From the IMG/VR virus record IMGVR_UViG_3300042894_008159, positions 60,013-124,012 of that record: a stretch of DNA of 64,000 nt; one strand, given 5' to 3'. The notes beneath the pieces were generated by a model that did not search any database, had not been told where the DNA came from, and saw only the letters and a program-made list of their open reading frames with translations. This DNA is from a virus. Made by a program: the position numbers and the translations under genes. How positions within the stretch are numbered: the first letter of the stretch is position 1; the number at the start of each line of letters is the position of its first letter. Below are positions 16,175 through 24,798 of this stretch, in pieces.

Positions 16175-16475
16175 CTTCGTAACCTCTGTGATTTAAACCT
16201 TGTTCCAACTGGTTGAAAATGAATTCTGCTTTGGTATAAGTGGAAGGTGCCCAAGCCCACTTGCCGAAATCTTCGTTACCAGGAAAAATTTCTCTTTCTC
16301 CTAACTGTACTCCAAAAACCTCTTTTGGTTGGTCTATTTTTCTTTTAAATACCTCCCAGGCAATTACCTTTTCTGAATCTGAACAGAATTGCTCGTACAG
16401 CATCGCCTTTTCACCCCTTTTAAGAAGTCGATAAATAAAGGTATTCTTTTTGATTTCGTCAGGTAGAAGTTCCAT
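16164..16475 (-). CDS. gp62: Clamp-loader small subunit (gp62-like)
   Basis: This 103-residue protein overlaps the gp44-like ATPase gene by one base (TAATG), exactly the 44-62 order of T4. It starts with a helical stretch (LLPDEIKKNTFIYRLLKRG) and contains a Trp-rich C-terminal portion. T4 gp62 is longer (187 residues), so this is a short version. It would complete the 4:1 gp44:gp62 clamp loader that opens the sliding clamp and places it on primer ends. No gp45 clamp gene is visible in this window. Assignment rests mainly on position and length class, with weak sequence resemblance. Confidence 0.7.
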   Translation of the reverse strand: MELLPDEIKKNTFIYRLLKRGEKAMLYEQFCSDSEKVIAWEVFKRKIDQPKEVFGVQLGEREIFPGNEDFGKWAWAPSTYTKAEFIFNQLEQGLNHRGYEDGE

Positions 16476-17425
16476 TAAGCTTGAATTTGTTTTTGTATTT
16501 TAAACACCAAGGCCAGCAAAGAAACTATGGGATCAATAACCAACATTCGTTGTGCTTGGTGTTCGGCTACCATAACGATAACCGCCGGAATTATTTTAGC
16601 CAGTTCTGGACGATGGTGCTGGACCCAACCAACAAATTCATCACCCAAGGCTAACATGACAGAATCAACTTTACCAGAATATTGTGACACAATGAACTGA
16701 TAATTTTCAATTGGGTTTTTGCCATCACAAATTAAACGGTAAAGTTCTTCGTGTGAATAGGAAGAATCTTTTACTTTTTTGGCATCGATGGTTTGTAGTC
16801 CTTCTATCGACCAAGCTTGAATTTTATTTAAAGCAGATCTTAAATCGGGAAAAAAATCTCTTTCGAAAGCATCTAAAGCATCAGAGTCAATAGAGATAGA
16901 AAGTTTTTCTAAAATCAATCCAATCCTTTTTCTCCACTCTGCTTTCAATTCCTGTTCTTCTTCGGAATTTACTGGATCAAAATTGATCACTTCAAATCGG
17001 GATTGGATAGCCTCTGGTACTTTGGCTATCCAATTACACGTGGCTACAAATCTGGCATTCTTAGCAAATTTTTCGATAGTTCCACGAAGGGCTTTGTAGA
17101 ATTGATCCGATGCTCCATCGAACTCGTCTAGAATAACCACCTTTAAAGCAGATTTTCCATCCATGATACTTAGAGTAGAACAGAAATCGTTGATTTTAGT
17201 TCGAATCACATCTACCGAACTTTCGTCTGAAACGTTGATGAAAAGATGTGGAGAATTGGCGGCTAAAATTTTAGCCAAAGTTGTTTTACCACAGCCAGGT
17301 GATCCAGCCAACAAAACGTTCTGTGCCAATGGTTTGCCGTCAAATAAATTTCGGATTCGATCCGGCAAAATCATATGTTTCAGTTCCCGGGGCCTAAGCT
17401 TTTCAGTCAGTAATTGATTAACCAT
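16475..17425 (-). CDS. gp44: Sliding-clamp loader ATPase (gp44-like)
   Basis: This AAA+ ATPase has 316 residues, close to T4 gp44 (319). Walker A GSPGCGKTT is at residues 41-49, Walker B VVILDEFD at 96-103, sensor 1 near ATCNW, and the SRF arginine-finger motif at 142-144. The C-terminal domain is the helical collar. It assembles with gp62 and loads the clamp during replication; in T4 the clamp also activates late transcription with gp55, whose homologue is at 24210-24569. The ATG at 17425 has one of the few recognisable Shine-Dalgarno sequences in the window (AGAGG, 4 bp upstream). Confidence 0.93.
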   Translation of the reverse strand: MVNQLLTEKLRPRELKHMILPDRIRNLFDGKPLAQNVLLAGSPGCGKTTLAKILAANSPHLFINVSDESSVDVIRTKINDFCSTLSIMDGKSALKVVILDEFDGASDQFYKALRGTIEKFAKNARFVATCNWIAKVPEAIQSRFEVINFDPVNSEEEQELKAEWRKRIGLILEKLSISIDSDALDAFERDFFPDLRSALNKIQAWSIEGLQTIDAKKVKDSSYSHEELYRLICDGKNPIENYQFIVSQYSGKVDSVMLALGDEFVGWVQHHRPELAKIIPAVIVMVAEHQAQRMLVIDPIVSLLALVFKIQKQIQA

Positions 17426-17470
17426 AATTCCTCTTTTAAATTTTATGAAAATTCGAATAAAGGTTTCCCC

Positions 17471-18808
17471 TTACTTGAAAAAAGAAGTCATGTCGTCAGC
17501 CTGATTTTTATCGGTTCTAACTTCGATAAAACGGGGAAGAAACAGGCTCCGATTGCCGAATTTGTCTGTAATAGGCTCGTTGAATTGAACAGCTGCCACC
17601 CGGCCAATCCATTGATCTGGATTGGAACTGAGAGTTTTCAAATCGACATCAGTAAATCCAGATCCTATCTTCACATCCAAAGTTCTAGAGGCATCGGTAC
17701 AAATGAAACCCCCGATGAATCCTTCCCTTTTACCTTCTCCGGGATACCATCCGGTGATTTCCAGATCACAATCTTGAACTTGCTTCAATTTGACCCAACT
17801 TTTACTACGTTTACACTCATATACGTGGTGACCTGGTTTAAGAATAACACCCTCTCCACCCAAGGAAATAATTAGTCCATAAATATTTTGGGTTTCTTCC
17901 ATGGAATCTACCACCCACTGTCTGGCAAGTTTAACCTGAGAATTCAGAGACAAAAAGGCAGTTAAGAATTCCAATTCTTTTCTTCTTTGTATGAAAGGCG
18001 TAGTACCGTGTCCAATTTTTAGTACTGAAGCCTTTTCTAAATCGAACACATTGAATATAAATTCCTTGTCAATATCTTGTGGTGCTGTGCCCTTCAGAAT
18101 TTGAGTTACCTTTCCTGACACTGACTTTCTGTTGATGTCGGTTAGTTCACCATCAAAAAATACTTCTCCTACGATGTTAGCATTGTGGAGAATATTGATT
18201 AAATCTCGCTCTATGTAATAAAGTCTACTTTTATCCAACTCGTTGAAGGCTCGGGTGTAAAATTGGAATCCTTTTTCTCTGTCCCCTACAGCAATTACTC
18301 TAACACCGTCGTATTTTTCTTCACAGTAGATCTTTCCCCAGCTGGCAATTTCTTTCTGATCGTCACAAGCTAGCATCACAGAGGGATCTGGTATAAGTTC
18401 TCTACCAATTGCTTTGTTGACCAATTTGGCTCCTATACCTATATTCATTCTTTTGGTGAGGATTTTCATTAGAATTTCCCGAAGTTGTTTGTCTTCGATT
18501 GGATCCTCCGAAATACGGGAATTGATGAGTGATGTGGCTTGACCTCTAAGGTTGTCGTTGGCAGCCGGAGCTGATTTTAAACTTTCCATTAGGGACTTGA
18601 AAACATCGAAACCAGGGAATTCCCCGATAGGGGTTGGGTGTAAATCAAGCTTGTGTAACTTGGTCGTTACAAAGGGATTGAAACACACGTCCAAAAGGTA
18701 TGACATCACCTCGGTAAGGTTCTCTGAGAGCAATCTTTGCTTCTCTTTTTGTGACCCGTTTCCAGTTAAAGATTCGAGTGTCGATAGGATTTTTAGTTCG
18801 TTTATCAT
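17471..18808 (-). CDS. gp30: ATP-dependent DNA ligase (gp30-like)
   Basis: The 445-residue protein carries the nucleotidyltransferase motif I EEKYDGVRV near residues 160-168, with the Lys forming the AMP adduct. Downstream are FFDGELTD (motif III type), GGEGVILK (motif IV) and SWVKLKQ (motif V). A C-terminal OB-fold follows. Length is close to T4 ligase (487). It seals nicks after RNase H processing of Okazaki fragments, using ATP. The gene starts the DNA-replication run, 41 bp after the heptose kinase and 45 bp before gp44. Confidence 0.93.
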   Translation of the reverse strand: MINELKILSTLESLTGNGSQKEKQRLLSENLTEVMSYLLDVCFNPFVTTKLHKLDLHPTPIGEFPGFDVFKSLMESLKSAPAANDNLRGQATSLINSRISEDPIEDKQLREILMKILTKRMNIGIGAKLVNKAIGRELIPDPSVMLACDDQKEIASWGKIYCEEKYDGVRVIAVGDREKGFQFYTRAFNELDKSRLYYIERDLINILHNANIVGEVFFDGELTDINRKSVSGKVTQILKGTAPQDIDKEFIFNVFDLEKASVLKIGHGTTPFIQRRKELEFLTAFLSLNSQVKLARQWVVDSMEETQNIYGLIISLGGEGVILKPGHHVYECKRSKSWVKLKQVQDCDLEITGWYPGEGKREGFIGGFICTDASRTLDVKIGSGFTDVDLKTLSSNPDQWIGRVAAVQFNEPITDKFGNRSLFLPRFIEVRTDKNQADDMTSFFK

Positions 18809-18849
18809 GATGTAAATGTAGAACTAAACCCTGCAAAAAAAAAATTAAA

Positions 18850-19848
18850 TCAGGAAAAAATTGGATTTTTTTCGAATAATTCTTCTAATTCTCCAGGGTC
18901 AACTGGGACTGCTCCAGAATGTCTACACACTAAAGATCCTGCCAGATTAGCCAGTTCTGCTATTCGGATCAAATTCGACTTGGATACAAAATCGTATGTG
19001 CAAGAAAAAAACCCTAAGCTGAAAACTGAACTAACCGTGTCCCCCGCTCCAGAAACATCTGAAACATCTACATTTATACCAGGCACATGATGAGAAAAGT
19101 GTCTCCCCACCAACAACATTCCTTTTTCTGATAAAGTAATTAGGAAATATTTATAGTCGAATTCTTCCATCACCAGTTGAGCATAATTTACGATCTGACT
19201 AATTTCTAAATCTTGTTCAGGTTTAATATTCACCATAGCCTTGAACTCATTCAAATTTGGCTTGATAAGATCTGTTCCTTGATATCTACCAAGATCAGGT
19301 TCCTTAGGATCTACCAAAATTTCTTTCGAGTATTTCTTTGATATTTCAATCAAAGAAGTTAATATGAAATCTGTAAATAATCCCTTTCCGTAATCTTGAA
19401 AAATCACACCGTCATGCAATTGAACTTGTTTTTCAAATTCCTCAATGATTCTCAAACTAGAATCATATGATAAATCATGTGTTTGTTCAACGTCGATTCT
19501 GACAATTTGATGTTTATTTCCTATAATCCTGGTTTTTTTCGTTGTTGGTCTATCTTGCTCGTGGACGAAAATCGGATCTATATTTTTTTCGTTACATTTT
19601 TTCAACAACATTTTTCCATCTTCGTCATCTCCTACCAAAGTCAATAAAGTGCACTTGGCTCCGAAGGCTGTAATATTCTGAGCGACATTTGCTGCTCCAC
19701 CTAGAAAAAATTGCTCTTTGCTTTTCAGAACAACTGGAACTGGTGCTTCCGGGGATATTCTATGAACCTTTCCATAAACATAGTGGTCCAAAATAGAATC
19801 ACCAACAACCAATATTTTTTTAGATAAAAATAATTCCCTAAAATTCAT
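18850..19848 (-). CDS. rfaE: D-glycero-beta-D-manno-heptose-7-phosphate kinase (RfaE/HldE kinase domain)
   Basis: The 332-residue PfkB-family sugar kinase matches the N-terminal domain of HldE: VGDSILDHYVYG (16-26), the hallmark RISPEAPVPVV (30-40), GGAANVAQN (about 51-59), the substrate loop with PKEPDLGRYQG, TLSEKG, and the catalytic DVSGAGDT near residues 265-272. The cytidylyl/adenylyltransferase domain of bifunctional HldE is absent, so it would act with host enzymes. It phosphorylates heptose-7-phosphate at C1 en route to ADP-heptose, the donor used by heptosyltransferases. It lies between the portal and ligase genes, an odd place for a sugar gene, and pairs functionally with the TibC-like gene at 46003-47184. 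Confidence 0.9.
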   Translation of the reverse strand: MNFRELFLSKKILVVGDSILDHYVYGKVHRISPEAPVPVVLKSKEQFFLGGAANVAQNITAFGAKCTLLTLVGDDEDGKMLLKKCNEKNIDPIFVHEQDRPTTKKTRIIGNKHQIVRIDVEQTHDLSYDSSLRIIEEFEKQVQLHDGVIFQDYGKGLFTDFILTSLIEISKKYSKEILVDPKEPDLGRYQGTDLIKPNLNEFKAMVNIKPEQDLEISQIVNYAQLVMEEFDYKYFLITLSEKGMLLVGRHFSHHVPGINVDVSDVSGAGDTVSSVFSLGFFSCTYDFVSKSNLIRIAELANLAGSLVCRHSGAVPVDPGELEELFEKNPIFS

Positions 19849-19858
19849 TCAGTTAAAT

Positions 19859-21466
19859 TTAAAGCGTAAAATCCGGTGCTCCCCCTTCTCCACCTCCTCC
19901 TTCTTCTCCCTTGTCCTTTTTATCCTTGTCTGCCTGTTTTTTTTCATCATCTTTGTACTTTTGATTGGAACGATATTCGTCCATGCTCAGACCTAGCCAT
20001 CTTTTGATAAGCCATTCCTTATCGAAATAAGGAACTTCTTCTTCCCCAATCTTCTGTTTCATATCACCCAAGGCGGTAATAAAAGCTGTTCTTTTTGTAT
20101 AATTAGAAAGTACAATCAATTGCTCAAAAACATTTTCTTTCACAAAATCCAACCCCAAATTAACTTTGAAAGACCGGTCTTCAGACAAAGCCGGAAAATC
20201 CAAACAGGTTTGTATGTATAAAGGTTTTACCAAAAGTTCTTGAAAAACAGACCTCAAACGGGTAACGAATTTTTCATATCTAATTTCATCTCTTTCTAAC
20301 TGATCGATAGAAATCTGGTAAGTCACAGGACCACTCCTCGAAGCAAATCTAGCATATGGAATTTTGGAGTCTAACTTCAGCTTGTTGTAAAAGTACACAA
20401 CGTTTTCCATGACGTTGAAATCGGGTCCAGCAGGATTTAATGTGTTGATGTCCGGAGATTCTCCGTCTTTTTCAGGGAATAAATAATTTTTGTAAAACTG
20501 AACTTTGGGAGCTCCATTTACGGTTAATTCCCCGGAAGTATCGTTGATTTGAATTTCTTCTTTATACTGAGACATTAATTGTCCCAGTGTTTGCATTGCT
20601 TTTTGTCCTGATTGTGTTCCAACTGGAATAACAAATTTCAAACGGTATGAAGCGTTCATCACATTCCAAATAACTCTTGTGTTCTCCATCACCCTTAAAA
20701 TGTTATACGATCTAATAAGTCTTTCCGTATAACTTACTCTAGAAACTGAGTTACCCTTGGCATAGGAAAGATAAATTACTTGCTCTGCCTTTAATTTTCG
20801 GGTCATTCTAGGATCACCTGGATATTGAATCCAAATTTGTTGAAATTCTTTGTTAGGTTGTTGTTCTGTGGCTGGTTGTAAAGAAGTAGCATCTAATTCT
20901 TTAAATCCAACAATTTTCTTGCCGTCTGTAGAGTAAACAATTTCAAAAGCCAAAAACCCATCAATCAAAAATTGACGGAAATATTGCCAGGCCAAAATGC
21001 TTTGTTGAAAACCAAAAAGCATGTATAAAGTTCTGAAATTTTCTTCCACCTTAGCTCGCACCTCGGGCTTTAGATCTACATTCAATAACGAAGGATATCC
21101 AAAGAAATTTTTATCGTCATAATTTATGGCATCGTCCGAAAGGGTATCTAGGATAAAATCAATTTCTCCATTTAATGCAAATTTTCGTAGAAACTCTCTT
21201 TTGCCTAAATAGTCCTTGTCGAAATAAGCGATGTATTTTCTTACTCTGGTGTCTTGATAACCCAATGTCCAAAAGAAAGCATCATTCTCAGTAAATCCTG
21301 TTCCTTGATTATTGAAAAAAGTAGATTCAGTTGCTCCTATAGCCTGCGAATTTCTGATGACCATATCCTCATACTGCATTCCAAACCTTCCAATTCTGGA
21401 CAGATTTCGATACAAATTTCCTAAGAAAGAACGCTGTTGGCTGTTATCGTCGTTAAATCCTGCCAT
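19859..21466 (-). CDS. gp20: Portal vertex protein, second copy (gp20-like)
   Basis: This 535-residue protein is close in length to T4 gp20 (524). It shares with its upstream neighbour the blocks NSQAIGATE, YFDKDYLGKREFLRKF, FGFQQSILAWQYFRQFL, GFKELDATSLQP, VIYLSYAKGNSVSRVSY, and the DPARSVFQE-type clip/stem region RLRSVFQELLVKPL. Portal subunits form the dodecameric ring that drives prohead assembly and holds the packaging motor. The C-terminal tail is a Lys/Asp then Gly/Glu-rich low-complexity stretch. It starts 2 bp after the other portal gene, clearly an in-tandem duplication that has diverged substantially. Confidence 0.9.
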   Translation of the reverse strand: MAGFNDDNSQQRSFLGNLYRNLSRIGRFGMQYEDMVIRNSQAIGATESTFFNNQGTGFTENDAFFWTLGYQDTRVRKYIAYFDKDYLGKREFLRKFALNGEIDFILDTLSDDAINYDDKNFFGYPSLLNVDLKPEVRAKVEENFRTLYMLFGFQQSILAWQYFRQFLIDGFLAFEIVYSTDGKKIVGFKELDATSLQPATEQQPNKEFQQIWIQYPGDPRMTRKLKAEQVIYLSYAKGNSVSRVSYTERLIRSYNILRVMENTRVIWNVMNASYRLKFVIPVGTQSGQKAMQTLGQLMSQYKEEIQINDTSGELTVNGAPKVQFYKNYLFPEKDGESPDINTLNPAGPDFNVMENVVYFYNKLKLDSKIPYARFASRSGPVTYQISIDQLERDEIRYEKFVTRLRSVFQELLVKPLYIQTCLDFPALSEDRSFKVNLGLDFVKENVFEQLIVLSNYTKRTAFITALGDMKQKIGEEEVPYFDKEWLIKRWLGLSMDEYRSNQKYKDDEKKQADKDKKDKGEEGGGGEGGAPDFTL

Positions 21467-21468
21467 AA

Positions 21469-23094
21469 TTATGTTGGTGTTTCTGTTTCAGGCGGGGCTG
21501 CTCCTGGTTCTGGCCCTTCAGGAGGAGCACCGCCTTCTTCTCCCCCTTCTCCCTCAGGTGAATTTTTTTCTTTTTTCTTTTTTGCCTTCTCTTTCGCTTC
21601 TTCATTAGCCTTGATATCATCCTCGGTCATTCCAAGAAAATTTTCAATCAAAAATCCTAAAGAAAAGAAAGGTTGACCTTCTTCATCCACTAATTGGTAC
21701 ATAGAGTCGATGGATTCTTTTCTTTTGCTCATCGTTTCTATCTCCTGGTTAACACGAAACGGATTATCTGAAACAAAAGTTAAACCAAGCTGACTTCTGA
21801 ACATATAATCCTTCTCCAATTGGGGAAAATCACGACACAATTGAATCCATAGAGGTTTTATGAGAATATCTTGAAAAACAGATCTCAATCTCATAATGAA
21901 CTTCGAAAATCTAATTTCTTCTTTGTCTAATCCTTCTGCTGCATTGGCATATTTACCTGTTGATCCGCCATCAGGCCCTTGAAATCTAGAAAATGGTATT
22001 TTAGATTCTTGAACCAACTTGTCAAAAAAGTAAGCCAAAGGAGCTGGATCATTCAAATTTGGTCCAGCAGTATTTAAAGGTTCAATATTAGGAGTACCCA
22101 AAGCACCTTTGGGCATAAGATAATTTTTGTAGAACTGAATTTTTGGTTGTCCGTTTACTGAAAGTTCACCGCTTTCGTCGTTGAATTGAATATCTTCTTT
22201 ATAGATAGACATTAACTCTCCGAGTGTTTGCATAGCCTTTTGTTGTGATCTGGAGCCTACCGGAACTGTCATTTTAAGACGGAAAGATGCATTCATCACA
22301 GACCAAATAACACGAGTGTATTCTATGATCCTCAGAACATTATATGGACGAATTAACCTTTCAGTATAACTTACCCTTGAAACAGAATTACCCTTTGCGT
22401 AAGAAAGATAAATGATCTGAGAATCATACAGCATTCTTCTTTTTCTTTCGTCCTTAGGATATTGATACCAAACATTCAAGAATGTTCCATCTTTCTGCTT
22501 TTCTACAGAGGGCATTAACGTGGTAGCATCCAATTCTTTAAATCCGATAATATTTTTTCCTTTGTCATCATACACAATTTCGAAAGCTACAAAACCATCA
22601 ACCAAAAGCTGCCTGAAGTACTGCCAGGCAGAAATATCATCATTGAATCCAAACATGTCGTACAATTTTTTGTACGTTGAATCAATTTTATCTATTACAT
22701 CTTGTTTAAGCCCGGTTATATTAAGGAATGCTGGATAAGCGAAAAAGTTATAACCATCATAAGAAATAGACTCGTCGCAAACAGTATCCAGAATATATTC
22801 AATTTCCGGGTTTAAAGAAAATTTTCTCAAGTAATCTCTTTTTCCTGCATAGTCTTTATCAAAATAGGAAATGTATTGTCTGGTTGTCGTATCTTGTCTT
22901 CCTAAGGAGAAAAAAGTTGTTTCATCTTCTATAGGTCCCTTCTTTAAAAATTCTGCTTCAGTAGCACCAATGGCTTGGGAATTTTTAACCACCATGTCAC
23001 CATACCGCAATCCGAAATTACTCAGATTTTTGATGGATTCCCTTATTCTTTGGAATATGGGATTGGTATTTGGATTCTCGTTAAATCCTGCCAT
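21469..23094 (-). CDS. gp20: Portal vertex protein, first copy (gp20-like)
   Basis: This 541-residue paralogue of the 19859-21466 product keeps every conserved block in the same order (NSQAIGATE, YFDKDYAGKRDYLRKF, WQYFRQLLVDGFVAFEIVY, GFKELDATTLMP, IYLSYAKGNSVSRVSYTERL, RLRSVFQDILIKPL). Both copies are full-length and lack stops or frame breaks, so both are likely functional. The tail differs: this copy ends in a Pro/Gly/Glu-rich stretch. A promoter-like GATATATAG is 56 bp upstream, inside the 3' end of the preceding gene. The ring could be mixed, or each copy could serve a different stage. Confidence 0.92.
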   Translation of the reverse strand: MAGFNENPNTNPIFQRIRESIKNLSNFGLRYGDMVVKNSQAIGATEAEFLKKGPIEDETTFFSLGRQDTTTRQYISYFDKDYAGKRDYLRKFSLNPEIEYILDTVCDESISYDGYNFFAYPAFLNITGLKQDVIDKIDSTYKKLYDMFGFNDDISAWQYFRQLLVDGFVAFEIVYDDKGKNIIGFKELDATTLMPSVEKQKDGTFLNVWYQYPKDERKRRMLYDSQIIYLSYAKGNSVSRVSYTERLIRPYNVLRIIEYTRVIWSVMNASFRLKMTVPVGSRSQQKAMQTLGELMSIYKEDIQFNDESGELSVNGQPKIQFYKNYLMPKGALGTPNIEPLNTAGPNLNDPAPLAYFFDKLVQESKIPFSRFQGPDGGSTGKYANAAEGLDKEEIRFSKFIMRLRSVFQDILIKPLWIQLCRDFPQLEKDYMFRSQLGLTFVSDNPFRVNQEIETMSKRKESIDSMYQLVDEEGQPFFSLGFLIENFLGMTEDDIKANEEAKEKAKKKKEKNSPEGEGGEEGGAPPEGPEPGAAPPETETPT

Positions 23095-23124
23095 GAAGCC
23101 AGAAATTTATTTTTATAGACAAAA

Positions 23125-23727
23125 TCAAGTTTTTATTTTCGATTTATATTCCCTATATATCTTATCCAAAGAGAGACCCTCTATTGAGGCGTTATTGAAA
23201 TAAGGAATTTTTACCCAGTCTTCATAATCTACAATTTTCACGTCACGTAAATTTTCCTTGTGAAACCCAAAAATTGCAAACTCGTATCCAGTTCCTTTGA
23301 ATATTTTTTGTAAATTTTCTCCCTTAAGATTCAAAGGCATTTGAGATCCCAAAATATTTCTCATATTTTCTTGAAGTATTTCTGAAAAAGTAGAAGTTAG
23401 TCTAGTTAAAATTTCTGCCCGTTTATCATTTGGAATAATTGTAAGATCCATTACTTTGCAAATCATCCCTGTACCAATTCTTTCTTCTGATAAAAAAAGA
23501 AAGCACGGATATCTATTTACGAAGGGATTTTTTTCTCCTGGATTTGTTTTTGTTGTGTGTAACGCAAAATAAATTTTTCCGCTTTTAAAAGAAGTGAATT
23601 TCTCTCCAGAGTGATTCGAGCTTGGCCCATATTTTTCCAAAAATTCCTCGTTTATCAATGAATTAAGTTTAGTTAAAGAAGGAAATTCACTTCTTAATTT
23701 TCTGGCCTGATCCTGAAAGTCGATCAT
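23125..23727 (-). CDS. Uncharacterised head/tail-completion-region protein
   Basis: This is a 200-residue protein overlapping the gp4-like gene by 4 bp. The central part (YFALHTTKTNPGEKNPFVNRYPCFLFL) has the layout of a phage family in which a K-T-K...Y-D-R-F-P-L strand pair is followed by a hydrophobic segment and helix. Position between gp4 and the portal genes suggests head completion or head-tail joining. T4 has gp53 and gp2 near gp4, but I see no convincing match to either. The function is open. Confidence 0.5.
   Translation of the reverse strand: MIDFQDQARKLRSEFPSLTKLNSLINEEFLEKYGPSSNHSGEKFTSFKSGKIYFALHTTKTNPGEKNPFVNRYPCFLFLSEERIGTGMICKVMDLTIIPNDKRAEILTRLTSTFSEILQENMRNILGSQMPLNLKGENLQKIFKGTGYEFAIFGFHKENLRDVKIVDYEDWVKIPYFNNASIEGLSLDKIYREYKSKIKT
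23151..23161 (-). promoter_or_regulatory. GATATATAGGG late-promoter-like motif
   Basis: This is an exact core copy 56 bp upstream of the first portal gene's ATG (23094). It is inside the final codons of the preceding gene, so it may serve the portal pair. Confidence 0.45.
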
Positions 23728-24209
23728 TTACTTTGAAATAAGAATTTCTCGTTTACAACCCCAAATTTCATTCCTCTACTTTCAGCCCAATGTTTAGCAG
23801 CTTTGAATTTGGCTTGGTTTGTAATCCAAATTTGCATTTTGTGATTGTATGATTTCAGTTTATCTACGGTGTAAGTTCCTTCATATACTGGCTTTTCGTG
23901 TTGCTTTTCAGGTTTCACCTCTACCAACCATTCCTGTTCATTACCATCGTCTTGAAGGGCTTTCAAATAAAAATCAACATTGTACTTGTGATCTTTTTTG
24001 TCCAAAGGATTATAATATGGTATAGCGGCTGGTTCTGAACTCCACTTTAAAATTTTATCGTTATTATCACAATATTTGCAAAATCTGAATTCCCAGCTTG
24101 ATCTACAAATTATGTTGTGTATATCTCCAACGTATTTGTCTGGATTGACCGGTACATACAAACCAGATTTGTAGCTACCGTTGGGCTTTATTTTCTTAAT
24201 ATCAGTCAT
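23724..24209 (-). CDS. gp4: Head completion protein (gp4-like, TnsA/endonuclease fold)
   Basis: The 161-residue protein has the gp4 (gp50/gp4) pattern: NPDKYVGDIHNIICRSSWE, then KWSSEPAAIPYYNPLDKK, then VDFYLKA and WLVEVKPE. The last two form the D...ExK core of a PD-(D/E)XK nuclease fold. T4 gp4 is about 150 residues and is needed to finish the head after DNA packaging. The gene is sandwiched between gp55 (it starts at the base after the gp55 stop) and the unknown 23125 gene, followed by the portals. The family assignment is strong. Confidence 0.88.
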   Translation of the reverse strand: MTDIKKIKPNGSYKSGLYVPVNPDKYVGDIHNIICRSSWEFRFCKYCDNNDKILKWSSEPAAIPYYNPLDKKDHKYNVDFYLKALQDDGNEQEWLVEVKPEKQHEKPVYEGTYTVDKLKSYNHKMQIWITNQAKFKAAKHWAESRGMKFGVVNEKFLFQSK

Positions 24210-24569
24210 CTAAATATTATAGGAATTGTCTTCTCCTGTAATATAAGAAAATGGAATGGTTTTAGGGGATTTAGGGGGGTGAATTTTTTTCCACCCTTTT
24301 GCAAATCCATTTTTTGCTATTTGTGTGTAATAAGCAAATGGATTATTTGATTTGGTTGGATCGAACCTATTCCAATACTTACAAAGATCTTCCATTGCAA
24401 AAGCCATACAATCAGCTTTATCATCTGGATCTTTGTAAGCCATTTTCTTGGAAATACCAGCAATCATTAAATTGAACATTTCGATTGTCTCGTTGGTCAG
24501 TTGGCCTTTTTTCTTAGATTCAAGAATAGCAGCCATTAAACTGGAGTTTGTAACGTAAACTTTTGTCAT
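24210..24569 (-). CDS. gp55: Late-transcription sigma factor (gp55-like)
   Basis: The 119-residue protein matches the core of T4 gp55: YVTNSSLMAAILESK near the start (T4: YVNNKELLQAIIDWK), a FNLMIAGISKK helix, KDPDDKADCMAFAMEDLCKY, and FDPTKSNNPFAYYTQIAKN (T4: FDETKYKNPHAYITQACFN). In T4, gp55 replaces sigma70 on RNA polymerase and recognises the single TATAAATA late box, with the sliding clamp as activator. Here the C-terminal region is shorter than in T4 (185 residues). The recurring GATATATA boxes in the window are its likely targets. It lies next to gp4, in the head-completion block. Confidence 0.85.
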   Translation of the reverse strand: MTKVYVTNSSLMAAILESKKKGQLTNETIEMFNLMIAGISKKMAYKDPDDKADCMAFAMEDLCKYWNRFDPTKSNNPFAYYTQIAKNGFAKGWKKIHPPKSPKTIPFSYITGEDNSYNI

Positions 24570-24628
24570 TAAATGTTAAAAAAATTGCTAACTTAGAATC
24601 TTAGTTTTATCCTCGAGGTTAGTTTCAT

Positions 24629-24798
24629 TTAAAACTTATTTTCCTCAGCCGAATCATCTGTAAATTCACTATCTTCAGATTTTCCAGATGGTGCAAAACT
24701 CATACCCTTTTTATAATCATCTACAAAAGGTTCGGGTTTTTTGTCCTGATCTGGACTAGATGGTGCAAAAGCCCATACCCTACTGAGGATTTTTTTTA
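24629..24798 (-). other. Candidate -1 frameshift extension of the 888-residue repeat protein
   Basis: The 0-frame of the 24796-27462 gene ends TCA AAA AAA AAC TAA. The heptamer A AAA AAC (24805-24799) is a classic -1 slippery site directly before the stop. Shifting -1 opens 56 codons to a TAA at 24631-24629, and the extension contains AFAPSSP and SFAPSGKSEDSEF, matching the (F/L)A-x-AP-(G/S)-K repeat elements of the 0-frame C-terminus. The extension is therefore coding in origin. It is either programmed recoding or an indel in an A-run (natural or a sequencing error). Confidence 0.6.
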
